Part shown: positions 25,787 through 36,451 of the stretch, piece after piece
Layout of the letters: each line of letters starts with the position of its first letter
Position numbering within the stretch: position 1 is the stretch's first letter
NCBI RefSeq assembly: GCF_003576645.1
Contig: NC_044929.1
Span: 19,968,033-20,032,032, forward strand
Length of the DNA stretch: 64,000 nt
Reading direction: 5' to 3'
Source of the DNA: Ipomoea triloba
Lineage: Eukaryota > Streptophyta > Magnoliopsida > Solanales > Convolvulaceae
Program-made: the position numbers and the translations under genes
Notes under the pieces: model-generated
The model's database searches: none
Told to the model about the DNA's origin: nothing
Seen by the model: the letters and a program-made list of their open reading frames with translations, nothing else

Positions 25787-26197
25787 TGATGGAAATATTA
25801 AAAATGATCTAAGGATATTGACTCAACGTTTAGGAGCTTATAACTTAAGGACCCAAGAACAAGACCCGGACAGTGAGCAAGGGCCCCGAGGCTAGCACCA
25901 TGCCGCAAGCCACTCCTTGCTCCGGAGCCCCTTTGTAGACCTAGATGGTGGGTCGTGGCTTAGTCTCTTGGCTCACCATGATTTTAGCCATTTAGGAGTT
26001 TGTTGGGCTTTCCACATTGTATAAATTAACATTAGTTTATCAATTGCAAATCATACTCAACTCCATTACAAGTCTTGTAATACTCTAGCATTGATCCAAA
26101 AAGAATATTATTGCTTTTATTTCACCTTTACTAGTAATCCCTATTATTTATGCGAATTTATTGATTTGTACATACCCATGATTAATTTGTTCCATCA
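25787..26197 (+). mobile_element. 5' LTR of a decayed gypsy retrotransposon
   Basis: Opens TGATGGAAATATT and closes GTTCCATCA. Directly after it, 26198-26225 (TTAGCGCTCTTGTTGAGAGC and CTTGAGCG) resembles the usual gypsy primer-binding context (TTGGCGCC...) with TGGCGC changed to TAGCGC, a C-to-T change on the other strand. A TATA-like GTATAAATTAAC lies at 26019-26030. Similar to 19290-19780. The right LTR was not found. Confidence 0.6.
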
Positions 26198-26261
26198 TTA
26201 GCGCTCTTGTTGAGAGCTTGAGCGTGCTTTCCAATTTTGGTCTACGACCATCATGATCAAC

Positions 26262-26445
26262 AATGATGAAGTCCAGCCCAGGTGGTAAGAGTGTTCTACC
26301 TACAGCCGAGAGGTTGGAGGTTCGATCCTCAAACCCTTGGGTTTGAGCTGGTCAGCTATGGCTAATCTAGGCTGGTTTACCTCCTTGTGGTCCTTTGCCG
26401 GCTAGGGTCACAGGGCGAGGAGCAAACCTCGTTAAAAGAACAATT
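26262..26445 (+). mobile_element. SINE family B, best preserved copy
   Basis: Reads as a tRNA-derived head: GGTGGTAAGAGTG (A-box region) and GAGGTTCGATCCTC (B box), then GGTTTGAGCTGGTCAGCTAT, GGCTGGTTTACCTCCTTGTG and the tail CCGGCTAGGGTCACAGGGCG. Copies with the same body lie at 7090-7340, 18340-18550 and (minus strand) 44290-44400. Confidence 0.65.
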
Positions 26446-27156
26446 ATGAGGTCCACTTCTCACATTTCCTGAAGATGCGAGAAGGAAAACTGGGGGAGGG
26501 GGACTTGAGGGATTGCTTGACCAACAATCAAGGCGGAGAAATGACCATGGGCTCCCACGCTGGGTGGAGGTAGAGGTCAATTTACCTAGAAGATTGACAC
26601 GATGTCGCCTAGGGCGTAGAGCTAAATGCCTAGTACGAGGCAAACTGACGCATAAGGCGTAGAGCTAAATGCCCAGTACGAGGCAGACTAACTGGGTTTC
26701 GCGAACATGCTTCTGGAATGGAGAGATCTATATAAACTAATGGGTGAGTCATGTGCCCCGTCCAACGAGGAGCTTGAACAATTACATAAGAGGATGAACA
26801 AGCTCCAGAGGAAGATAGATGTCAGGAAGGGCACCCTATAGCTACGAGACGTGTTATCCTCCCCATTTACTTGGACCATGATGGAAGCACCGCTCTCGTG
26901 AGAATTCCGACTCCCAACCATAAAGACGTTGGTCGCATCTACTAATCCTTGGGCTCACATTGCCCAAAACCAAGATGCAATGATGATGACGACGGCAAGC
27001 GGCGCAATATTGTGCCGAGGTTTCTTGCCCACTCTAGATGGGTAGGCACAAGATTGGTTTGGATCTTTTCAGGAGGGATTGATCGCTACATTCTCAAATA
27101 TCACCAAAAATTTCCTTGAATATTTCATTGCGAACATCCATTAGAAGAAGCATTTC

Positions 27157-28414
27157 GAGTCAATTCCTTTTTTGGTCCTGGACTTATAGTGTCAAAGACA
27201 ATTTTAGTCCTCCATAAAAAAATTGGACAATTTATAGACACATTTATTGTGGCGAAGACAATTTTGATCCTCCGTCCGTATTTCCGTTAGATGGCCGTTG
27301 GAGAGGGGGGTATTTGCGTCATTTCAGGGCTGTTGACTAAAATTTTGGACCTCGTTTTTTCCTCCTGGGTTTGAACTGATAGCACAAGAGAAAGCGTTGG
27401 CAAGCTCGGAATCCTCTTTGGTAATCAGAATCTTGGTTGCACTGGGGTTGGAAAGCAGTTGTTTTGAAACGAGGTATCCAGCAAGTGACCAAGTTTGGAA
27501 TTGGCGAGCCTGTTTCCCAATGAACCTCGCACTTTCGGTGTCGTAGTATTCTGGCCAGTTGTCTGGTCTTGCTGCAATAATGTCTGGTCGATTCATCTTA
27601 ATGCAAGCCACGGTAAGCTGCAAAATGCAAAGTGAAATTATTGCAACGTCAGCTTTTGTAATTGTCTTTAAATTGAATGAAGCAAAAATTGTCTTATATG
27701 TACAGACCTTAAAAGAACCCCAAAAAAGGATGGGAAAAGTATCAATTAAACAGTTTGCATAGGAGGTTCGAAGGTAAACTGCCTTGAGGTAAGTAAAACT
27801 AAAACGAAAGTAAAACTATAAACCACTATTTAACATAGTTTTGTGTCTATAATGAATAATAGACATTTCTTAAGAAAAAAATTAAACAAATGGCAAAATT
27901 GGAAGTGACTGCTAACTTGCCAGAGGGAAATAGCCTACATACGACACCTGGGCTCCTGGGAATTTTTAGTTTTCCTTAGCCCAAAAAATCTTCTCACCGG
28001 AGAAGGGAGGCTCGCTGGAGTGGTTGCGCCCCTCAGAGAAGGAAGAGGTTCTGCGGTGCCCACACCTTGCTCCTCTGTGCGGATATCTCAGCATAGAAAA
28101 AATAAATAAAAAGCAAAAGAAAGAGGGGAAAACATGCTTGCGCTATCGTTCGCCGGAGAAGGTGGCTCGCCAGAGTGGTTGTTCACCGATGCCCTAACCT
28201 GACTTGAATAATAACTCCAAGTGACTATTCAGTATTCACTATCATGAAATGACGCAAATACCCCCCTCTCCAACGACCATCTAACAGAAATACAGACGGA
28301 GGATCAAAAATGTCTTAGTCACAATAAGTGTGTCCATTAATTGTCTAAATTTTTTATGGAGGACTAAAATTGTCTTTGCCACTATAAGTCTAGGACCAAA
28401 AAAGGAATTGACTC
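27157..28414 (-). mobile_element. Pack-MULE carrying a neutral-invertase gene fragment
   Basis: Two 170-bp terminal inverted repeats (27157-27326 and 28245-28414, roughly 90% identical) start GAGTCAATTCCTTTTTTGGT. They are flanked by a perfect 9-bp duplication AAGCATTTC (27148-27156 and 28415-28423), diagnostic of Mutator-like transposition. No transposase is present; the interior holds host gene sequence (invertase, 27324-27625) and a second GC-richer piece (27960-28190) with a repeated GCCGGAGAAGG...GGCTCGCC motif. This is the definition of a Pack-MULE. It sits in the gag of the gypsy relic and is therefore younger than it. Confidence 0.9.
27324..27625 (-). pseudogene. Captured 3' fragment of an alkaline/neutral invertase gene
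   Basis: The minus-strand translation contains LTVACIKMNRP, NWPEYYDTESARFIGKQARQ, FQTWSLAGYLVSKQLL and EDSELANAFSC, the conserved C-terminal end of plant alkaline/neutral invertases (GH100, which cleave sucrose). An intron 3' splice site (TTTTGCAG) lies just upstream, exactly before LTVAC, so genomic DNA rather than cDNA was captured. About 14 residues normally found between IAAR and DNWPEYYD are missing. The catalytic core is absent, so no enzyme can be made. The open frame of about 100 codons ends at TGA/TAA near 27324 inside the TIR edge. Confidence 0.88.
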
Positions 28415-28529
28415 AAGCATTTCTCCTACTTATTCTGTGTAAGGTAAAATAGCTTTGAGACTTTGACCAAATTCCTGGTCCAATAGAAAAAATGGGTGAT
28501 TAATGTCTGTGACTTCTCAGTGAAAACTA

Positions 28530-29278
28530 AGGGTGTGTTTACTAACAGGAAAATTTCCTGAAATTTCTGAAAATTTTGAGAATTGAGAATAAGAAAACAA
28601 GAAACATGTTTACTTTAGCTATTTCTCATTTTGAAAACAGAAAACTCTTCCCTATTTTATGGAGAATTAGAAACAATAAAAAAAGTTGTTTTCTAATCAG
28701 AAACACGCGGATGAACAGTAAAAATAAACATAGAGCATAGTATCGATTCCTATCACAAGCAATTTTCTCTCCTCTTCTTCTTCTTTCGACCTCACGTCTG
28801 ATCCCCTCCCCTTCCAGTCTTCCCTTGCCTCACCCGTCGCCCCTTGCCTCGCTGCTCTCAAGCCAAAGCTTCCAGCCCAAACCATCGCTGCCTTGTCGGA
28901 GCACGTGGAGCCCGCCGACACCATCATCGACGGCGACTTCCAGCCCAAGATCTGTTATCATCCTCGTCAAGGCGAGGGCTCCAGACCGCATCTCCGATTC
29001 CCAGGTCGCCGCATCTCCGAGGTCTCCGATTCCCAGGTTGCTGCATCTCCGAGCTCTCCGATTCCCAGGTCGCCGCATCTCCGAGGTCTCCGACTGCGAG
29101 GATGGAGCGAGAAACTGGAGGCGGCAACTCCCAGGTTGAGGGCGAACAGAAAACAGAACAGAAAATGGTAATGGTAAACAAAGTTTTGAAAATGAAATTT
29201 TGAAAATAGAGAAAAAGAAATAGAGAACGAAAACAGAACAGAAAATAGGAAATTTAGAAAACTTAGTAAACAGACCCT
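28530..29278. mobile_element. MITE with GC-rich captured cargo
   Basis: The ends are inverted: left AGGGTGTGTTTACTAACAGG, right in reverse complement AGGGTCTGTTTACTAAGTTT, each followed by TTTCC-containing AT-rich subterminal text. The centre (about 28755-29150) is abruptly GC-rich and unlike the ends, as expected for captured host DNA. It contains a 32-bp minisatellite. No target duplication was secured; ends resemble hAT-type MITEs. Confidence 0.65.
28994..29089 (+). repeat. 32-bp minisatellite, 3 units
   Basis: Three units (28994-29025, 29026-29057, 29058-29089), each starting CCGATTCCCAGGT; units 1 and 3 are identical and unit 2 differs at three positions. The overlapping ORFs in four frames across this interval are a by-product of the repeat and GC content. 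Confidence 0.9.
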
Positions 29279-29289
29279 GAGTTCCCTAT

Positions 29290-29760
29290 TTTCATTTATG
29301 CCTTGAGATCGGGGACATTCCATAGCAACCTCAATCGGTACCCCTCGAGATCCTACTCCAAGTTGATGGACTGAGATTATAGGTTTGTAGAGGCCGAAGA
29401 GGCTAAGAAGCAAAAGAAAGAGGAAGATGAAGGGTAGAGCCAGAGGGAGAAGGTGCCTCAAGCCCGGCCGGGTAAACTCGGGCCCCCGACCACCCTATAG
29501 AGAGCATATATTGACCACCATCCGCTACTGACCCTATTAACGCAGTTCGTGAGCATTATCTTGGACCATTCTAAAGAGATGAGAATTGTCCAGTATCCTA
29601 GTGAGTGTTTGAAAATTTTCTCAAGGCTTAAACAACCAAGTATTGTTGTATACACCGCCAGCCCTAACACAATACGGACGAGTGTCATGTACTCAAAAGA
29701 CAAATCTATAAGCTCATCAAGCGAGGGTATTTGGACCAATTCGTGAAGCACCTAGGGTAG
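29290..29760 (+). pseudogene. Gypsy gag, C-terminal remnant
   Basis: The plus strand reads, after several disruptions, a gag-like tail: VEAEEAKKQKEEDEG near 29388-29435 and IYKLIKRGYLDQFVKHLG near 29703-29757. The latter matches the segment that follows the zinc-knuckle-like region in plant gypsy gag proteins (LIxRGYLxxFV). Non-functional. Confidence 0.5.
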
Positions 29761-30117
29761 GTGGCGCAAGCCCTGAGTAGAATGGGGGACTGCTTCATGT
29801 TGTCCACCCCTAAAACTTGGAAAAAAAAGCTCGAGCAGTTGACAGATGAGGAGGAAGGAGAACTAGAGGAGCCACACCACCACAAGAAACATAATATTTG
29901 GAGAGATATTATCAGTAAAAGATAACTTCATGCTTGTGGCTCATCCAACAACCCATTTTTGTAATAAAGTGGTTTTTTCATTGTAAAATTAATATGAGTT
30001 AGACAAAATTTGCTCCTTTTGTATAGGGGAACTAGTACTCTAAGTTAGCCCGCACTCCGAGTCCCAGTACTTAAAAAAATAATTGCCTCTTAGAGAGGAA
30101 AAAAAAATCACTTGTCT

Positions 30118-30420
30118 ATCACATCCCTTAAAGGCCAATACCAGGTCTGATCCCGTTCACCATTCGATGAAAGAGCTTATTATTGGTTGAATCTGCGATT
30201 TGGTAGAGAAGAAACTAACTATTCCCTAAGGGCCAGTAGGGGGTTTGGCCCTGCTCACCACTAGACGGAAGAGTCTATTCTTAATAAGGCCTGCAGTTAG
30301 GCAAAGAATAAGCTAACTATTCCCTAAGTGTCGGTACAAGGTCCGACCCTACTCACCACCCGGCAAAAGTGCCTACCCTCGGCTAGGCCTGAGGCTCGCC
30401 CAAAGAGGTTAACACTAACC
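30118..30420 (+). repeat. ~97-bp tandem repeat, 3 diverged units
   Basis: Units begin near 30118, 30215 and 30313. They share CTATTCCCTAAG (first unit ATCCCTTAAAG), then GGCCxxTA..GGTxTG.CCC, CACCA and an AAGAGTCTAT-like block. Units 2 and 3 are closest. Located 3' of the gag relic, so probably part of the gypsy untranslated region. Confidence 0.6.
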
Positions 30421-30459
30421 CAAAAAAAAAAAAAAAAAACCACCTCTACTCCAACATTA

Positions 30460-30580
30460 ATAAACAAAAAACGGAATATAAACTCTTTGGGGGCGCTGCT
30501 GTCTCTTTGTGCTTTAGTAGGTTGAGAAAGTAGTTATGAACAGATATTACATTGTAACAGAGTCACTAGTACTATTAAAA
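30460..30580 (+). mobile_element. SINE family A copy, 5' part lost
   Basis: Body CTTTAGTAGGTTGAGAAAGT, then AGTTATGAACAGATATTACA, then TTGTAACAGAGTCACTAGTA, ending in an A10 tract (30578-30588). Nearly identical to the copy at 46320-46464. Confidence 0.65.
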
Positions 30581-30588
30581 AAAAAAGA

Positions 30589-31182
30589 ACCTAAACTAAT
30601 TACACACGAATAATTTGAATTAATTAAACTTCGTACACTACAAACAACCAACACTTTTCTACGCCAAACTCTAGCCCATATGACAAATCTAATATGTACC
30701 TTCTTTTTCTTTTATTTTCTTTGTTTTTTTTTTTTTTTGTTTTTTTTTTTCCATTTAATTAAAAAGAAAAAAGATTCGAGTGTGAAAAATAGGCATGTGG
30801 GTATGTTGGGTTAAATATAGTAAACGGCGTGTGTGAACAAAAAGTAAATAGTGGACGACGTTGGACGGTATAGGTCAATTAAGGTCAAATAAATAAGAAG
30901 CCATGTGCATTTGGGCCAAGAATAGTATGAACGCCGGACTATTTTGCCGTCACGTGGACTGACAAACCATCAACCATGCCCTTTGAATCTTCAGCATACT
31001 ATAAACACAATCGACTATGTTAATTTTATGACAACGGTTTTAAATATATAGAGATTCATCAATAAATTAAAATTGCTTCTATTAAGAATTATATATATAA
31101 AGCTCCATTTTGAAAAAACCAAAGATCCCATCCCCCAAAGAGATACTAATATCAGCCAATCGTTCTGAGCAACATGTTCTAA
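30589..31182. other. Intergenic DNA, no gene seen
   Basis: Contains long T tracts (30725-30750). The 75-codon minus-strand ORF at 31015-31242 has no recognisable motif and runs into the next MITE. Confidence 0.5.
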
Positions 31183-31799
31183 GGGTGTGTTTGGAAAGCA
31201 GGAAAATGGTTTCTGGAAAATGATTTCTGAAAAATAAGTCATTTTCCAGAAAATATTTTCCTTTCTTGTGTTTGGCTATAGAACAGAAAACTGTGTTGGT
31301 GTGTTAGGCTCATTTTCCAGAAAATGGGTAGGAAAATGAACAGAATTATATAATTGAATGTTTAAATTATTTTTTTTAAATGTAACGACATTTATAACAA
31401 ATATACAATTCAAAAAATAAAATAATCACAAAAAAAAATCACAACAAAATAATATCTATCTCATTAAAAAGAATAAAAAATAAAAGTGGCCGACTGATTT
31501 CAGATGTCAAATAAAAAAAATAAAACTCATAATATCTATCTCATAATAATAAAAAAAAATTATTACTTAAAAACAAAAAGAAAAAGTTGAAGATGTCAAG
31601 AAGATGAAGAAGTTAAAGCATTTAGGAGGCCTAAGGAGATGGAAGAAGCAAAAGAGAAGGAAGAAACAAACTTCCGGAAAATGACTTCCCCCAAAAAAAA
31701 GGGAAGTCATTTTCCATAAAATTGGACTTATTTTCTATTGACCAAGAAGTTCATTTCCATTGACTCTATTTTCCCCTCCTTCCCAAACACCAAAAACCC
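31183..31799. mobile_element. MITE with GGGTGTGTTTGG ends (617 bp)
   Basis: Left end GGGTGTGTTTGGAAAGCAGG, right end in reverse complement GGGTTTTTGGTGTTTGGGAA. Subterminal text GGAAAATG/CATTTTCC occurs repeatedly near both ends in both orientations, the typical subterminal repeat pattern of hAT-type MITEs. Related in style to 28530-29278. No target duplication secured. Confidence 0.6.
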
Positions 31800-32125
31800 G
31801 GAAAATGATTTAAAAAATAATAATTCATAGTTGTAGAGTTCATATTATATTAATAGTATAGTTGATAATTTAGGTAATAATTATAGTATATTAATAATTG
31901 TTAAAGTAAGAATTTTAGATATGGTAAATGATTAAATATAATTATGTTAACATTAAATTTATATTAACGGAAGTTTAACCATGTAAGATAATTTTGTCCG
32001 ATAAAAATAATAGTATAATATTTATAGTGCAATGTACAACTCAGTAAACATAAAAATACAGACATAAATCATAGGTAATAATATTGGTTCACTCATATAA
32101 GTTTTTTATTTAGATTTTAGATATT

Positions 32126-32162
<37 letters not shown>

Positions 32163-32729
32163 TAATAATAATAATGTAACCATTTTTATAAATTTGATAT
32201 TTATATTTTAGAAAATAATTAACAAATTCTTACTAATTAAAATCTAAACAAAATCAAATTTATTTATTATATTACTCCAATATATAATGTCTACATATAT
32301 ATGAAAAAAGATATGTTGGATGCATGTGCACGCATAGTAACAATAATAGAAAAGATAGCGAAAGTTATAACGGTATAGATATTTTTATCAGAAAAAATTT
32401 ATAGTACAACTCTAAAAACACAATGTACGAAAAGGTCAGCACTAAAAACACGGACATAATTTAGGAATATATAACTTAGATTGAGACTTATGTTTTTAGA
32501 TGTGATGTTGCAAAAAAAAAAAAAAAAAAAGTCTCAATCTAAGTTAATCTAAGGTTATGTTTTTATTCAGCTTGTTAGATTATATTTATATTTAATTATA
32601 ACACAACGGTAACACTCAGTAATTGATTCCAAAATTCACTCTTAAAAAATACATCCTGAAGTCATGTCATTATCTTAATGTTACTCTGTTACAAATTAAA
32701 ATTCTACCAAATGTATGTAATAAAAGTAA
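31800..32729. other. AT-rich intergenic DNA with a TAA/ATA microsatellite
   Basis: An (ATA)n tract lies at 32129-32176. Around 32460-32560 an inverted repeat flanks an A19 run (TTAGATTGAGACTTA... against AGTCTCAATCTAAG). No gene. Confidence 0.6.
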
Positions 32730-33252
32730 GAGTCATTTCCATTTTTGGTCCTACTGTTATTTGGGAATTATCAATTTTAGTCCACTTCATTAATTTTTAC
32801 CATATTACGGCCAATCTTATTTAGTCATTGCCACTTCTAGTCCACCGTTAAAACTTTTGTCAAATAACCGTTCAAAACAGGAGTATTTTGACCTTTTTCA
32901 TGCTTTGACCATCTCCTTTACCCTTTGCAGTGGTTTTCCTTACACATTTTCATCCCATGAACAGGTTCGGTGAAAGCCATAGCTTTGTAATGTGGCTCAC
33001 ATGGCTTTCACCGGACCTCTTCATTGGATGAAAATGTGTAAGGAAACCCACTGCAAAAAGGTCAAGGAGATGACCAACACATGAAAAGACCAAAAATACC
33101 CCTGTTTTGGAAGACCATTTAACGAAAATTTTAACGCTGGACTAAAAATGGCAAGGACTAAATAAGACTGGCCGCATTGTGACAAAAATTAATGAAGTGG
33201 ACTAAAATTGACAATGCCGCAATAACAGTAGGACAAAAAATAGAAATGACTC
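32730..33252. mobile_element. Mutator-type foldback MITE, 9-bp target duplication
   Basis: The element starts GAGTCATTTCCATTTTTGGT and is an almost continuous inverted repeat with arms of about 250 bp around 32985. A perfect 9-bp duplication TAAAAGTAA flanks it (32721-32729 and 33253-33261). Its terminal 20 bp closely match those of the Pack-MULE (GAGTCAATTCCTTTTTTGGT), placing both in one Mutator-like family. No coding capacity. Confidence 0.9.
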
Positions 33253-33379
33253 TAAAAGTAACATATATCCCGCTAGCATTTGTTTAACTAAGCCCGGAAT
33301 TATCTGCTTGTTTGGAGTGAGAACATCAACTCCAACCAACCATAACTTACTCAAGCCCATGTCTGCTGGACTAAACCTT

Positions 33380-33850
33380 AACTAGGATTTCTAAAACTAA
33401 ATGTTGATGCGGCTATTGACAATGATGGAGTCGGAATGGGGTTCGACAGTGTCCTTAGAGATGAGAATGTGAGTTTTATAGTAGCTAGAGCTGATGTGCC
33501 TAGTGAAAGAGAGTGTTCTCTTCCAAGGAAACTGAGACAGTTGCAATAAGATAAGCCTTGAATTGGTTAAAGGTAACTTTAATAGCATTATTTAAGTTGA
33601 AACAGACTCTCTTAACTTGCTTCTTCTTTCCATTTGGTTATTAGGGATATCAAAAACTTGATGAGTGATTTTTCTTACGTGTTTTTATCTTTTATTAAGC
33701 GATTCGCGAATCGGACAATCCACATGTTAGTTAGGTAGTCTGTTTCTATGACCGGTTGTTTGGAGTGGTTTTCAAACCCTCCCCTATCATTTGTAATATT
33801 TTGTCTTCGAATTTGAATTAATATTATGTCTCTTTCAAAAAAAACGAAAG
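33380..33850 (+). pseudogene. LINE 3' end: RNase H-like domain relic with A tail
   Basis: Plus-strand translation shows LNVDAAI, DGVGMGFDSVLRDENVSFIV and, further on, IRDIKNLMSDFSYVFLSFI, RFANRTIHMLVR and CLEWFSNPP. This is the RNase H domain found at the C terminus of plant LINE ORF2 proteins and their relatives. Several stops interrupt it. It ends with AATTTGAATTAATATTATGTC and a short A-rich tail (33838-33844), as expected of a target-primed retrotransposon 3' end. Confidence 0.7.
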
Positions 33851-34239
33851 AGAGGGTGAGAGAGAGTGATGTGAATTCAAAATGGTACACTCATTATAGA
33901 GGGGAAGAAGAATTGAAACGAAAGATGTAAACACTTTACCATAGAATAAAAAATGTCTTGAGGTCCAAACGTTTCATTATCTTCGTACTCCCTTGTCGGT
34001 TCGCTAAATCTCAGCCTTCCAAATCTCTCCTGTCCATCCGATTTTATTCTGATCTCCATGATCTCTGCGTTCATGCAATGTGAAATCCGGCGATGGAGAA
34101 GATCGAGAGAAATGAATGAATACTCGAGACGAGTGGGTCCCGGACGTAGAAAGGTCAACGACATGCTTTCGATTGGACCCACGTAACCTTGGGCCCTACA
34201 GTAGAACATTTAACGCAATCACGGCTGCTACCTTTTGAT

Positions 34240-34793
34240 AGGTGCTTGGTTGGATGAATTTGGGTGTAAAGGAATTGCAATTCAATGAATTGTCGAATTA
34301 CACTGTTTGATTGGAGAAAATTGTAATTCAGAGAATTGTAATTCCCTCAAAATGAAAAATTGCAATTCATGGGAGTACCCCATGAATTGCAATTCAATGG
34401 GGAGTGACAATTTTGTTGGTGTAAAGACAATTTTGCTCCTCTTCTCATACCCTTTGTCTTCTTTTTTTTTTCTTTTTTTTCAAAAAAAAATTGAAAGTAT
34501 TATTATTATTATTGAAAGAATTATTGTTATTATTATTATTATTTTGAAAGAATTATTATTATTATACTTATTATTATTATTATTATGAAAGAATATTATT
34601 ATTATTATTGTTACTACTATTATTACTACAACTACTACAACATAAGGGCATTTTAGTCATTCTGTTGCTTCTTACCTTTCCATTCTCTGTACTCTTATTC
34701 CTCATACCAAACACTGTAATTTCAATTCTTACTTTATTCATTGAATTACAATTCGTTTCCCCCCTAATTCTCTCTTCCAACCAAACGCCCTGT
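34240..34793. mobile_element. MITE with TTGGTTGGA ends and ATT microsatellite
   Basis: Left GGTGCTTGGTTGGATGAATT, right in reverse complement GGGCGTTTGGTTGGAAGAGA. Subterminal AATTGCAATTC/GAATTACAATT repeats occur near both ends. An expanded ATT/TTA microsatellite fills 34498-34625 and encodes the Ile/Leu-rich ORFs there, which are not genes. Confidence 0.6.
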
Positions 34794-36389
34794 CAATGTT
34801 AGGTTGCTTTTATCGTATTTATTACTAGTAAAAAATAGTAATAATTTTACACTTGCTAATTACGATAAATTTTAAAATGATAGAAAGAAATTTGTAGTTA
34901 TTATTTAAGAATGTGTGTTAGAAAAAGTAAATTGTATTATGAAGATTTGATAATAAAAAAAATTGTATTATGAAGATTTTTTGTGATAAATTTATGGTTT
35001 TTTTAATGCGAAAATAATATTTCATTCACTGAAGAAAATTTTATGATATATTCCGTAGTAAGTTATAATGTGTATTTTATAAAATGATATTTCAAACTTT
35101 GTCCAAAAAATAGTTATGTATAATTTTAAAAAGTACAAGACAATGTATGTAAAAAAATTTCTATTAAAAATTATTATTTTAGTCTCTAAGTTATAATTTA
35201 TAAAGTAAGTATAAGTTAGGTAACTTTAATAACATCAATTAGGAAAACAAGATTAATTCTATCCTTACTAATTACAGTAAATAATACTCCGTAATTGTAT
35301 TCTTCAAAAAAAATACTCCGTATTGTAGATTACAATGTCCTGTGTTTCGATACTCCGTAATTGTATTCTTCAAAAAAAAAAAAAAATACTCCGTATTGTA
35401 GATTACAATGTCCTGTGTTTCATTAAGTTGTATTATGTACTTTGTCAAAAATACATATGAAGAGAGTACAACTTTTAAAGCATAATGTATAATTTTATAA
35501 AATATCTTAAACTATAACAATTTTATAATAATAATTAAAAAAATTCACTTTAATATTTAAATTATAGAGTAAATGTAAGTTAATTCATAATTTACAAATT
35601 GAGTCCATTAATTAATTACAAAAATAATTATTTTCATCAATCAATGATTTTTTTAGAGATCAAAAGTGTACTTTTACGAGTAAGTATTTCAGTCTTTTGA
35701 GTTTTGAATGGTAAAAATAGTTACTTTTATGACTTACATGAGGGGTAAAATTTGTAAATTCATAATAATAATAAAAAAAACAAAACAAAACAAAAACTTA
35801 CATCTTTTTAATAATTTAAAGATAAAAATTGTAATATTTGCATCGAAATGGGTGATCAAGTGAGATGAGCATTATTCTCGTAGCTAAAGATAACGGATTT
35901 AATTCTTGACAACACTATTTTGATTAAGTCCATCACACAAAGTCTTTCTAGTATAGTTTACCTCTCATATGTACAATAGAGTTTACCTAGTGCAACACTT
36001 TTAGTAATTGTATATTTTCATTGTCATTTAATAAAAATATTATTTTTTCTAATTTTTTTCAACCATAAAAATTTCATATAACATAATACACCATGATTGA
36101 TGTTTTTTAGTATTATTACAATGTAGTATCTGTTTATACATACTCAATATGATTGATGTTAGAGTTCTACTACATGTACTCCCAAATCTTATTCCATCAA
36201 TTTTACTCCCTGATGTGGCGGGTTCTGATAAATTACTTTTTTCATGTGAGTCCCAATACAAATGTCTATATCAAGGTTTTGTATGTGAGAGTAAAAATTA
36301 AGAATAGAAAATGTGGGTACACATACGATTTTCCTTGATGTTATATTCAAACAAATACTCCGTAATAATTAATTAGTCACAATACATTA
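34794..36389. other. AT-rich intergenic DNA with a local duplication
   Basis: A ~64-bp segment is duplicated in tandem: 35285-35348 and 35351-35421, both opening TACTCCGTAATTGTATTCTTC and closing CAATGTCCTGTGTTTC; they differ only in the length of an internal A run (8 against 14). A minus-strand SINE A 3' fragment lies at 36100-36150. No gene is recognisable. Confidence 0.6.
36100..36150 (-). mobile_element. SINE family A, short 3' fragment
   Basis: On the minus strand: ACAGATACTACATTGTAATA, then ATACTAAAAAA, matching the 3' end of the family. The rest is gone. Confidence 0.5.
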
Positions 36390-36451
36390 CATTAGACTGG
36401 GTCATCGAAAGAGAATCCTACATTAGACTGGGTCATCGAAAGAGAATCCTA
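36390..36451 (+). repeat. Perfect 31-bp tandem duplication
   Basis: CATTAGACTGGGTCATCGAA plus 11 bp occurs twice without a mismatch (36390-36420 and 36421-36451). Perfect identity in a non-coding region points to a recent event or a polymorphic site. Confidence 0.95.

Larger units (their letters stand above)
26198..30450 (+). mobile_element. Gypsy internal region, decayed, with nested insertions
   Basis: A plus-strand gag remnant is visible in pieces: a Retrotrans_gag-like block near 27045-27156 (translated WFGSFQEGLIATFSNITKNF) and a gag C-terminal block near 29703-29757 (KLIKRGYLDQFVKHLG). It is broken by stops and frameshifts. A SINE B (26262-26445), a Pack-MULE (27157-28414) and a MITE with GC-rich cargo (28530-29278) are inserted. 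Three ~97-bp tandem repeats (30118-30420) follow, typical of untranslated parts of gypsy elements. No protease, reverse transcriptase or integrase is recognisable. Confidence 0.55.

Noticed and set aside
28697..29461. Many overlapping ORFs in five frames
   Set aside because: They arise from GC-rich cargo and a 32-bp minisatellite inside a MITE; none has a recognisable domain or conserved start.
33877..34209. 110-codon minus-strand ORF with a plausible splice donor near its end
   Set aside because: No matching downstream exon was found (a LINE relic lies there) and no family motif is visible, so a gene is not supported.
34307..34802. Leu/Ile-rich membrane-like ORFs
   Set aside because: They are translations of an ATT/TTA microsatellite within a MITE.
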